Position numbers and translations under genes: made by a program
Source: Chitinophagales bacterium
Lineage (GTDB): Bacteria > Bacteroidota > Bacteroidia > Chitinophagales > UBA2359
Length of the DNA: 18,105 nucleotides
Direction: 5' to 3'
Assembly (NCBI GenBank): GCA_020629335.1
Contig: JAHDDN010000066.1
Location: 1-18,105, forward strand
Shown: positions 7,323 to 14,797 of the stretch, one piece after another
Layout of the letters: the number at the start of each line of letters is the position of its first letter
Numbering within the stretch: position 1 is the stretch's first letter
The notes under the pieces: model-generated
What the model was told of the DNA's origin: nothing
Seen by the model: the letters and a program-made list of their open reading frames with translations, nothing else
The model's database searches: none

Positions 7323-8012
7323 TTATTTCTGTTCTCCGACCAATCGTTTATGAAATTGACCATCCTTAAAGAATAAAAAGCTATCATAACGCTCTTTTCC
7401 TTTACCACTTCTCATCCAAAGGATAATCTCTTTTCGATTATTGACATAAGCCTTGGCTGAACAAAGCTGTTCTTCCTCCTCTTCTTGGCAATTCAAGCGT
7501 AGATTATATAAATTACTGAAGTTTTTTCGGGAAAGTTTTAATTCATCGCCATGGACGAGCACTTTAATACTAGTAATTTCTTTTTCTGGAAGCTCTTTAC
7601 TCACTCCAATGGCTTTTCGACCATCTATTTTAAGGATTTCTTTCGTTTTTTTATCGTAAACCACCTTATGCTTATCCTCATTGAATTTACGGGTCTTAAT
7701 CTCTATTTCAATAGAGTCGTTAGACAAAATAATTTTATTCTTATTAATTAGCTCTGCTTCTAATTCAGGATAATCAAATCCAATCAATCTATTCGACACT
7801 TTTTTTAAATTGGCTAAGCTAATAGCTAAATCTTTCTCTTCAAGGCCTTTCTTAAGTTTTATCTTATAAGAGTTTGTGGGAGTATAATTTGATTGGTTTT
7901 TTGATTTGTCAGAAGGATTTAACTCCCTGACATCCAAATGGGTAGTTTTATTTTCGGGATTCAGACAAGCAACTAAAGAAAACATCAAAACTATAGGGAA
8001 CAGTTTTTTCAT
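7323..8012 (-). CDS. Hypothetical lipoprotein, 229 aa
   Basis: The N-terminus MKKLFPIVLMFSLVAC is a signal peptide with a lipobox (LVAC), so Cys16 should be lipidated after cleavage. The residues that follow (LNPENKTTH) do not suggest clear retention. The mature part is polar and Lys-rich, with a flexible stretch to about residue 50 (DKSKNQSNYTPTNS) and then mixed alpha/beta sequence, including VYDKKTKEILKIDGRK, which resembles a beta-hairpin. Two Cys occur late (LNCQEEEEEQLC). I do not recognise a family. The gene stands alone between two repeat elements; copy B begins at the base after its stop codon. No clear promoter match was found upstream. The 130 bp between it and the inverted repeat at 8143 are very AT-rich. 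Confidence 0.8.
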   Translation of the reverse strand: MKKLFPIVLMFSLVACLNPENKTTHLDVRELNPSDKSKNQSNYTPTNSYKIKLKKGLEEKDLAISLANLKKVSNRLIGFDYPELEAELINKNKIILSNDSIEIEIKTRKFNEDKHKVVYDKKTKEILKIDGRKAIGVSKELPEKEITSIKVLVHGDELKLSRKNFSNLYNLRLNCQEEEEEQLCSAKAYVNNRKEIILWMRSGKGKERYDSFLFFKDGQFHKRLVGEQK

Positions 8013-8142
8013 TTTATATTATTTTAATCAATTGATGACTAAAGATAATATTTTAGAATCTAATATTATAATATCTCATAAAAATCATAGCTTTAAACCT
8101 AATAAAATTTAGTTTTTTTTAGGATTCTAACTCAATAAACAC

Positions 8143-8304
8143 TGAACTCATTTAAAGTTTTTTGGTGAAGCTGAAAATGAGCTGTTTTTTCGTAATTCAA
8201 GGCATTTTTGAGGTGCATAGCAGCGCTACGGGCCGATAAAATAACGCAGAAGTACGGAAAAATAGCCATTTTCTAAGCCAGCAGAAAAACTTTAAACGAG
8301 TTCA
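8143..8304. repeat. 162-bp inverted-repeat element overlapping the tamB stop codon
   Basis: The ends are 20-bp inverted repeats with one mismatch: TGAACTCATTTAAAGTTTTT (8143-8162) pairs with 8285-8304. Inner segments also pair: GCTG, AAAATG, TTTTT and CGTA around 8170-8194 match TACGG, AAAAA, CATTTT and CAGC around 8253-8284. The whole element can therefore fold into one long imperfect hairpin around a core containing gcatagcagcgctacgg. It encodes nothing evident and is unlike the 217-bp family. The last three bases give the TGA stop of tamB on the minus strand. It may act as a 3'-end structure for tamB mRNA or be a mobile miniature inverted repeat. Confidence 0.85.
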
Positions 8305-11300
8305 CTTAGTTTTTTCCTTTTTATTCTTCCTAAACAAGTTTCTATTATCCAATAAATTATCAAAAAATTCGCTTAATGTGTCAAATTCTTCAGAAATGGA
8401 GAAACTAGCCCCTACTTTGTTATACCGCCCTGTAAAAATGTCATCATCGCTGATATTGAACAACTTAATTTTATATTTACCATCGGGGGTTATCTTGTAT
8501 GTCACGATAAAATCGCCTGCAATAGCGATATTATCACTATTATCATCAGGCCCTTGTCCTAAATCAACATTTCCACCAATATCAATAGATATTCTATCAT
8601 CTAAAAATCGCTTAGTAAAGACGAGCTTCAGCTCATCACGTCGATAATCTTCTGAGTATTCATCTGTTTCATTATATCTCCTCCAAACAAAATTCAAATC
8701 ACTATCCGGTATCACAGATGAAATAACATCATCCAAATAAGAGGAAAGCTGTGCAGATAAGAATTCGCTCACAGTAGTATTAACCCCATCCAAAATGGAG
8801 TTAGATCCTCCTCCGATACCTAAAGATTCATAGGGCATAAATTTATTCAAAACCATGAGTCCGAATACTTGTTTATTAAACTCATTAACACTCTGCTTAC
8901 TTAATTCATCTAATCGTCTACGAGTAAGATTATCAACACCTGACAAGCCTTCTTCTGGGAAGTCGATTCTGAAAGAAAGGTCAGGACTTGATAATTCGCC
9001 TTTCATATTTAGGTAGAGATCAACTGGCACCCTTTTCTTAGCTGCATCAATTTGATTATCCTCGATAAGGTCTTTGATAAGATCATAGCGAGAGGCTTTT
9101 GCATTATAGATAGCATCTAAATCTAACTGGGCATTATAAGGATCCCCTGTAAAACGTATCTTTCCTCCAGGTTTGATCTCAAATGGCTTCGCAACGATAT
9201 TTTGTAAAGTAAAGAGATAATCTCCTTCCGAAACGGTATAATCGCCTGCCATAGAGAAATCACCTAAGGTGCTATATTCAATTTGCAAATCACCAGACCC
9301 TCGTCCTCTCAAAATATCACCTGTTTGTTGATCCAATATAATTTGCACTTCCGCATCAGGAGTAATAGCCAATTGCATTAATAGATTGAGATTACTATAA
9401 AAAGTACTTTCATTCACATTTTCTTTCTCCGAACCATCATTTTCATCGTAAACAATAAAGCTATAGAAGCCCTCCTCTCCTTCATACTCCTCACTCGATA
9501 TAGGGATGTAGATGTAGGTATTTTCATTGGAGCTAGCATTAATATTGATGTTAAAATCATCAAATGGGCCAGTAAACTCTACCGTTCCTCCTGCATAGGC
9601 TGTTCCATAAAAGGTACTATTATCATTAATGCTGGTATTCATAAATAAGAAATTATCAGCAGTAGCCAATCCTTCCAAACTCAATCGTTTAAAATCATTG
9701 AGATAGAGGGTGCCATTGAATTCAGCTTCATTATTATCCTTATCGAAGATCGCTATATTTTCGAAGCTGATATCTCTTCCCTTAATCGTTACGCTATCAT
9801 CTTTAAAAGTATAATGAGTGTTAAGGAAACTTACTGTAGTACCAACATCTTCCACCCATAATCCACCCGAGAAGTCTAAATCGGCAGGATCACCTTTTAC
9901 TTTTAATTGGCCTCTACCCTTTCCATGTGTATTTCTGATATTTTGCCCTATCAATTGCTCTAAAAATGCAAGCGCAAAAGTATTGATATCTACTTTTAAA
10001 TCTAAAGTCCCCCTCTCTCCTACATTAGGAGCAGAATTAGGCATATAGTAACGACCTTTCAAATCTAAGTTATATAGGTTGCTTGCGGTCTTACCATCTA
10101 ATTTTGCAAGGGTATCACTTTTTAATCTGGTACTGAGATTGATGATGTCTGAATTCTTGCTATCTTGTCTGGCGGAGAATAATACATCCCCTAATAATTC
10201 TTCTTTAAATACGGTATTTTCTATTTTAAAACTGGAAGCGATTTTGGGGTCTACAAACATATTTTTGGCGGATACACTACCTGTCACCGTTCCATCAAAA
10301 GTTAGGTTTTCTTTGTCTAACATATCACTGACGGAACCGAGATCAAATTTTTCTGCGTATAATTCTGCATAGTTTTTATGATTTCGAGAGGGGCCACTTT
10401 TAATACGGAGGCTTTGTTCCCCTTGTACTAGTTGTAGGTTTTCTATACTGAAATTTTCTCTGTCATAATAAGCCATATTCCCAGTAGATGCTTCCCATTT
10501 TTTGCCCCCTATATAAATCTCTGTTGATTCGATATCCAATTTAAAGGTATCGCTATCGCTATACAATAAAGCGCCTACACTAAAGCGGTTAAGTGCTGAA
10601 TCATTGGCTGCCTTCAAATTAAAACGCATACTATCATTAAAGATCATTCCATTGCCTTTAATATCTGGAACGAGTATATTATCTCTCCTAACGCTATCTA
10701 CTGAAAAATCAAATCTAAAATCTTCAGGATCTGAATCCCCTTTTAATTCAAATCCACTTAAAAATACTCCATCATAGATTAAGCTATCTATAGAAGCAAA
10801 TAAATCCAGTTGTTTATCTGCGCTACTAAAGCTTCCTGTAATTAATCCCTTAGGTAAACGCTCTAATTTAGGCACCCAAACTTCAAGTAAACTTACAGGA
10901 TCTTTTATGTCAATATTGAAATCTATATTTTGTTGTGCAATCTCTGCTGGTGGAGGATCATCAAAGCGATATGGGAAATAGGTTTGTAAATAACTTTTGA
11001 AAGTATTGCCTAATTCTTTGAAGCTATAGTCTCCCAAAAACCTAGCATCTAACACATCAGAATTAAATTCAAAAGAACGAATACCTTCCACATAATTAGA
11101 CTTCAAAAAGACGGTATCTAAGAGGATTTCTTTGCCATTGGTAGTCACTAAGAGATCATCAAAATAGGCTTCCCCAACGATATTATCTATATTGTTTCCA
11201 GTCAGGCTTAAATTACCAAAGCCGCTGATAATCATATCTTCTTTGCTTAGGTTTAATGCTTTTAAATCTAGTTTATCTGCAAAGGCTTCAAACTTTAATA

Positions 11301-13143
11301 TTGGCAATTCCTCATTCATATTCACAAAGCCTTTAAAGTCTAAGCCCAAATTATCATCATAAGCAGAGAATTCTCCTTTAAATTCTTTCTGACCAAAGTG
11401 TCCATTAATAGTAATATCCTCATAATGATATCCATTGTATTCTAAATGATCAACTGTACCATCAATATTAAAATCTAAGTCGTCAAGTTTGAAGCCCTTT
11501 CCTTCTACTTTAGAGGAGAAAGAAACCTTTCCATATTGCTCAGTATTTTCTAACCAGACTCCTAAATCAAAATCATTCAATGTCAAATCTCCTGAATAAG
11601 AAGGCATTTTTCCTAGCTTCAGATTAATATCTGCTGAAACACTACCTATTTGAGTAGTCAAGGTGCCATCGCTTACAAAATCATTCATAAAGCCTGTTAA
11701 TCGCCCTTGATAGGTCATTCGGCCCAATTCGTTAAAGTTGTTGGGTAAGTTTACCCCCTTTAGCCACTGTTTTAAATCTGTTGCCGCTGTTACTAAGCGA
11801 TCGACTTTTAGATCTACAAAAGTGGATTCTATATTAGGTAATCCACGTAACTTTACTTTTCCTTGGAAATAAGAATATTGGCCAAAAGCAATTTTCAAGT
11901 CATCTCCTCTTAAGCTTGATAATTTACCTTTCAACTTCCCTGACACATCAATATCCTGTTTTAAATAATCTCTCAATGCTCCATCCTCAATTTTAGGGAC
12001 AAAGTAAGCAAGGTCTTTCAATTGTACTCTACCATCCACCAGGTTGACACTCATTTTGACTTTGCTATCAAATTCATCAAAATCTTTGAATGATTTAAAA
12101 TTCACTTCTAAACGGTCGGATAAATAGCTATGTGGAGTAGTAAGCTCCATCTCTGTTAAACTAATATTTTTAGAAGACATATGCAGTTGGCCTACTAAAT
12201 TGCTTAATGTAAATCCCGATTGCTCACTGAAATCAAATTGCTCAAAAGAAGCACTCAAGGAGTCTTCCCCAAAATAGAAATCATGGACATGCCAGTTGAC
12301 GGTACTTAACTGTATATTTCTTAAGTCTACGACATTAGTACGCACCCTTTCATAACGAGTATCTCCTAAAGAGAACCATCCATCCGCTAAGCCCCAATGG
12401 GTCAGTTTAAAAATCCATCCAGTTGTATTAATTTTATCTGTGGGAGGCTTTTCTTTTTTGGGTTCTGTTCTATTGCTAGGAGCATGATTGTATATAATTA
12501 CCGGATTATCAATATTGATAGCAGCAATATCTAATATTTTATCTGCTAGTGACAAATCATTCATTTCCAATGCTGCATAAGGTAGATTCGCGCTAAGAAA
12601 AACACCTCCTAAATTATCTGCTAATAAAAGGTCTGTTTCTCTAATAATTAACTGATCAATGTCTAGCTCCCAGCTTGTCTTTGTCGTTTCTTGTTTGACG
12701 CTTGTATCTGCTTGTTCGGGTTGGGTGTCTGCTCCTAAAAGACGTTGAATGATATAATCAAAATTATATCCACTTTCTTCTGTTTCTCTTGAAATATTAA
12801 TGAATCCATTATCTAGCTCAATGTTCTCTAAAGCAATGGTTTTGTTAAGGAGGGCCATTTGTCGAACATCTATTTTAAGGCTTCCTGCATAGAGGAGGGT
12901 ATCACCAGCCTCATCTTCCATATAAATATTGCGTAAATCTAAGCCATCAAATATGTCTACAGCTACCGCATCTACACTAACTTTGGTCCCTAATTTATCT
13001 TCTAAATAAGATACAGCTTTCCCAGCAACCCATTTTTGCGTATTAGGACGTTTGAGAATCCATCCAAATACCAACAATAGGAATAATAAAATAACTAATA
13101 TCCAAAGCAGGATACTAATAATATTTCCTGCGTTAATTCTCAA
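8302..13143 (-). CDS. tamB: Translocation and assembly module protein TamB (AsmA/DUF490 superfamily)
   Basis: A 1613-aa envelope protein. A single N-terminal membrane anchor (about residues 8-30, ISILLWILVILLFLLLVFGW) is followed by a long periplasmic part built of repetitive beta strands, as in the bridge-like AsmA/TamB proteins that link inner and outer membranes and serve outer-membrane protein or lipid transport. The opening (WVAGKAVSYLEDKLGTKVSVD, then NIYMEDEAGDTLLYAG) is typical of Bacteroidota TamB. The last ~350 residues are the conserved DUF490 end: GDLQIEYSTLGDFSMAGDY, PFEIKPGGKIRFTGDP, VDLYLNMKGELSSPDL, FGLMVLNKF and RYNKVGASFSISEEF. The start is TTG, with a stop codon immediately upstream; no ATG lies early enough to keep the membrane helix. 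The C-terminus is Lys-rich (RKNKKEKTK). It is divergent from tsaD, a gene pair I recall from other Bacteroidota. Confidence 0.92.
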   Translation of the reverse strand: MRINAGNIISILLWILVILLFLLLVFGWILKRPNTQKWVAGKAVSYLEDKLGTKVSVDAVAVDIFDGLDLRNIYMEDEAGDTLLYAGSLKIDVRQMALLNKTIALENIELDNGFINISRETEESGYNFDYIIQRLLGADTQPEQADTSVKQETTKTSWELDIDQLIIRETDLLLADNLGGVFLSANLPYAALEMNDLSLADKILDIAAINIDNPVIIYNHAPSNRTEPKKEKPPTDKINTTGWIFKLTHWGLADGWFSLGDTRYERVRTNVVDLRNIQLSTVNWHVHDFYFGEDSLSASFEQFDFSEQSGFTLSNLVGQLHMSSKNISLTEMELTTPHSYLSDRLEVNFKSFKDFDEFDSKVKMSVNLVDGRVQLKDLAYFVPKIEDGALRDYLKQDIDVSGKLKGKLSSLRGDDLKIAFGQYSYFQGKVKLRGLPNIESTFVDLKVDRLVTAATDLKQWLKGVNLPNNFNELGRMTYQGRLTGFMNDFVSDGTLTTQIGSVSADINLKLGKMPSYSGDLTLNDFDLGVWLENTEQYGKVSFSSKVEGKGFKLDDLDFNIDGTVDHLEYNGYHYEDITINGHFGQKEFKGEFSAYDDNLGLDFKGFVNMNEELPILKFEAFADKLDLKALNLSKEDMIISGFGNLSLTGNNIDNIVGEAYFDDLLVTTNGKEILLDTVFLKSNYVEGIRSFEFNSDVLDARFLGDYSFKELGNTFKSYLQTYFPYRFDDPPPAEIAQQNIDFNIDIKDPVSLLEVWVPKLERLPKGLITGSFSSADKQLDLFASIDSLIYDGVFLSGFELKGDSDPEDFRFDFSVDSVRRDNILVPDIKGNGMIFNDSMRFNLKAANDSALNRFSVGALLYSDSDTFKLDIESTEIYIGGKKWEASTGNMAYYDRENFSIENLQLVQGEQSLRIKSGPSRNHKNYAELYAEKFDLGSVSDMLDKENLTFDGTVTGSVSAKNMFVDPKIASSFKIENTVFKEELLGDVLFSARQDSKNSDIINLSTRLKSDTLAKLDGKTASNLYNLDLKGRYYMPNSAPNVGERGTLDLKVDINTFALAFLEQLIGQNIRNTHGKGRGQLKVKGDPADLDFSGGLWVEDVGTTVSFLNTHYTFKDDSVTIKGRDISFENIAIFDKDNNEAEFNGTLYLNDFKRLSLEGLATADNFLFMNTSINDNSTFYGTAYAGGTVEFTGPFDDFNININASSNENTYIYIPISSEEYEGEEGFYSFIVYDENDGSEKENVNESTFYSNLNLLMQLAITPDAEVQIILDQQTGDILRGRGSGDLQIEYSTLGDFSMAGDYTVSEGDYLFTLQNIVAKPFEIKPGGKIRFTGDPYNAQLDLDAIYNAKASRYDLIKDLIEDNQIDAAKKRVPVDLYLNMKGELSSPDLSFRIDFPEEGLSGVDNLTRRRLDELSKQSVNEFNKQVFGLMVLNKFMPYESLGIGGGSNSILDGVNTTVSEFLSAQLSSYLDDVISSVIPDSDLNFVWRRYNETDEYSEDYRRDELKLVFTKRFLDDRISIDIGGNVDLGQGPDDNSDNIAIAGDFIVTYKITPDGKYKIKLFNISDDDIFTGRYNKVGASFSISEEFDTLSEFFDNLLDNRNLFRKNKKEKTK

Positions 13144-13197
13144 TTAATTGGTTTAATAATATAAGTTTAATGCTTGGTTTGAGAATTCAAATTAGCA

Positions 13198-13230
13198 CAA
13201 AGTTAATTGAATATCATTGAAAAATAGCAA
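13198..13230 (-). promoter_or_regulatory. Candidate tamB promoter
   Basis: The minus strand reads TTG (13230-13228), 22 bases, then TAACTTTG (13205-13198). This fits the looser Flavobacterium-type pattern of TTG, 17-23 bases, TAnnTTTG. It lies 55 bp upstream of the TTG start codon. Confidence 0.4.
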
Positions 13231-13248
13231 TACCTCATTTAGACTTTG

Positions 13249-13297
13249 TAATTTTGTGAGTGTAAAGCGCCATAATCAACAGTTTTTGTTATTTTTG
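13249..13297 (+). promoter_or_regulatory. Two candidate -7 elements for tsaD
   Basis: TAATTTTG (13249-13256) and TATTTTTG (13290-13297) both match TAnnTTTG on the plus strand within the 226-bp tamB-tsaD divergent region. Neither has a TTG at a good upstream spacing, so the true tsaD promoter is unresolved. AT-rich DNA yields such matches by chance. Confidence 0.25.
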
Positions 13298-13369
13298 GAA
13301 CTTTTTGACTCTGAAGTTTTGCATTTTGATGCAAAAATTTCACACAATTTCATTTAATATAGTATCAAA

Positions 13370-14383
13370 TTGCCAACAATACTTGCCATAGAATCTTCTT
13401 GTGATGACACTTCAGCAGCTGTTATAAAAGATCGTCTTATACTATCTAACGTAGTTGCGAACCAAGAAGTACATAAAGAATGGGGCGGAGTCGTCCCTGA
13501 ATTAGCTTCAAGAGCCCATCAGGCTAATATAGTACCAGTAGTAGCCAAAGCACTAAAAGACGCTAAAGTCGAAAAAAGTGAGTTAGATGCTATTGCTTTT
13601 ACTCAAGGACCTGGCTTATTAGGGCCTCTATTAGTGGGGGCCACTTTTGCCAAAGGAATGGCTATGGGTTTAAAAATTCCATTGATTTCAGTGAATCATA
13701 TGCAGGCTCATGTATTGGCTCATTTTATTGATGATCCGAATCCCACTTTTCCTTTTCTGTGTTTGACAGTATCTGGAGGGCATACGCAAATTGTCTTGAT
13801 TAAGTCTCCGATGGAGATGGAGGTTTTGGGAGAGACTTTAGATGATGCAGCTGGCGAGGCCTTTGATAAAACGGCTAAACTTTTGGGGCTTCCCTATCCA
13901 GGTGGGCCTTTAGTTGATAAATATGGAAAAGAAGGCAATCCGACCGCTTTTCAATTTGCAAGATCAAGGGTACCTGATTTTACTTTTAGTTTTAGTGGGA
14001 TTAAAACTTCAGTCATGTACTTTTTAAAGAAGGCTGAAAAGGATGATCCTAATTTTATTCAAAATAATTTAGCGGATCTTTGTGCTTCCATTCAGAAGTG
14101 TATAGTGGATATGCTTTTAGATAAAATCCAAAAGGCTGCCAAGCAATTGGATATTAAAGAGATCGCTATTGCTGGTGGCGTATCTGCTAATTCTCACCTC
14201 CGTGAACGCATCAAGGAATTAGGCCAGCGCAAGGGCTGGAATGTTTATATTCCTCAATTTCAATACTGTACAGATAATGCGGCTATGATTGCGATTACGG
14301 CTCATTATAAATTTCTTAATGATGATTTTGCTCCTTTGGATGTGATTCCTAAGGCAAGATTTAAGTTGGGGGAAAAACTGTAA
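13370..14383 (+). CDS. tsaD: tRNA N6-adenosine threonylcarbamoyltransferase subunit TsaD
   Basis: A 337-aa protein of the Kae1/TsaD/YgjD family. Working in the cytoplasm with TsaB and TsaE, it transfers the threonylcarbamoyl group made by TsaC to A37 of tRNAs that read ANN codons. Visible motifs: N-terminal ILAIESSCDDTSAAV, the metal-binding His110 and His114 in HMQAHVLAH, the nucleotide-binding SGGHTQ (135-140), DDAAGEAFDK (158-167), PYPGGP, FSFSGIKTS, AGGVSANSHLR (268-278), and YCTDNAAMIA with the third metal ligand Asp302. Length is normal for the family. The start is TTG: an in-frame TAA lies only 13-15 bp upstream, and TTG gives the expected N-terminus. No sign of truncation. Confidence 0.97.
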   Translation: MPTILAIESSCDDTSAAVIKDRLILSNVVANQEVHKEWGGVVPELASRAHQANIVPVVAKALKDAKVEKSELDAIAFTQGPGLLGPLLVGATFAKGMAMGLKIPLISVNHMQAHVLAHFIDDPNPTFPFLCLTVSGGHTQIVLIKSPMEMEVLGETLDDAAGEAFDKTAKLLGLPYPGGPLVDKYGKEGNPTAFQFARSRVPDFTFSFSGIKTSVMYFLKKAEKDDPNFIQNNLADLCASIQKCIVDMLLDKIQKAAKQLDIKEIAIAGGVSANSHLRERIKELGQRKGWNVYIPQFQYCTDNAAMIAITAHYKFLNDDFAPLDVIPKARFKLGEKL

Positions 14384-14385
14384 CA

Positions 14386-14425
14386 GAGAAACTGATTAAC
14401 TGGTCAACTGAGAAACTGAATAACT
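14386..14425. repeat. Short direct repeat after tsaD
   Basis: Two 16-bp copies, gagaaactgattaact (14386-14401) and gagaaactgaataact (14410-14425), differ by one base with a 24-bp period. They lie between the tsaD stop codon and repeat copy C. Role unknown. Confidence 0.5.
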
Positions 14426-14460
14426 TTGATAGGTATTCGGTTAACCCTGTGAGGGGAGAA

Positions 14461-14676
14461 GGCTTAGGGATGGAAGCGGTATGTGGCGTCCATGGCCTGA
14501 CTTATGGAGCTTAGGTAGCCGCCGGCTGGCCCGAAGGGCAGACAAGGATGCCTTAGCGGAATAGGAAGGACATAGCCACATAAGAGCGGACAGCCCGACC
14601 TGATTCTTTTTGCCATCGTTGGGCCGACACATCGGTACGGCCCCTACGGACGATGGCAAAAAGAATCAGGGAAGCC
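14461..14676 (+). repeat. Interspersed ~217-bp repeat, copy C
   Basis: Third copy of the family seen at 5156 and 7108, in the same orientation as copy A. It begins GGCTTAGGGATGG and ends GGGAAGCC. Its hairpin is a perfect 21-bp stem (14599-14619 with 14650-14670) that has a different outer sequence from copy A yet remains fully paired, and the inner GGGCCG/CGGCCC stem is kept. It lies downstream of both tsaD and the cysteine-repeat gene, which converge here. Confidence 0.9.
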
Positions 14677-14681
14677 CCAAA

Positions 14682-14733
14682 TATATAGTCCACCACATCA
14701 AAATTCACAAATCCTGACGTGGTGGACTATATA
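14682..14733. repeat. Perfect 15-bp inverted repeat (hairpin)
   Basis: TATATAGTCCACCAC (14682-14696) pairs perfectly with 14719-14733 around a 22-nt loop. It directly follows repeat copy C and precedes an A-run on the plus strand. Without a T-tract on the plus strand it is not a standard intrinsic terminator for tsaD. It may instead be a 3'-end stabiliser or part of another repeat family. Confidence 0.7.
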
Positions 14734-14775
14734 AAAAAATAAAAAAGCGCTTAACTCTAATGAGATAAGCGCTTT
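14734..14775 (-). terminator. Intrinsic terminator of the cysteine-repeat gene
   Basis: AAAGCGCTTA (14744-14753) pairs perfectly with TAAGCGCTTT (14766-14775), and CTC/GAG extends the stem after one mismatch, closing on a TAAT loop. On the minus strand the stem is followed by a long T-rich tract (TTTATTTTTTT). It starts about 20 bp after the stop codon, making it the clearest terminator in the window. Confidence 0.85.
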
Positions 14776-14797
14776 CACTTGTTGAGTGTTTATCGTT

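Noticed and set aside
7323..8012. Lipoprotein as part of an operon with tamB
   Set aside because: They share a strand, but 289 bp with a long inverted-repeat element separates them, and there is no functional link.
8013..8142. Promoter of the lipoprotein gene
   Set aside because: No TAnnTTTG match was found on the minus strand; the nearest (TATCTTTA) is imperfect and such matches are common in AT-rich DNA.
14682..14733. Intrinsic terminator of tsaD
   Set aside because: The stem is strong but is followed by an A-run rather than a T-run on the plus strand, so it is listed only as an inverted repeat.
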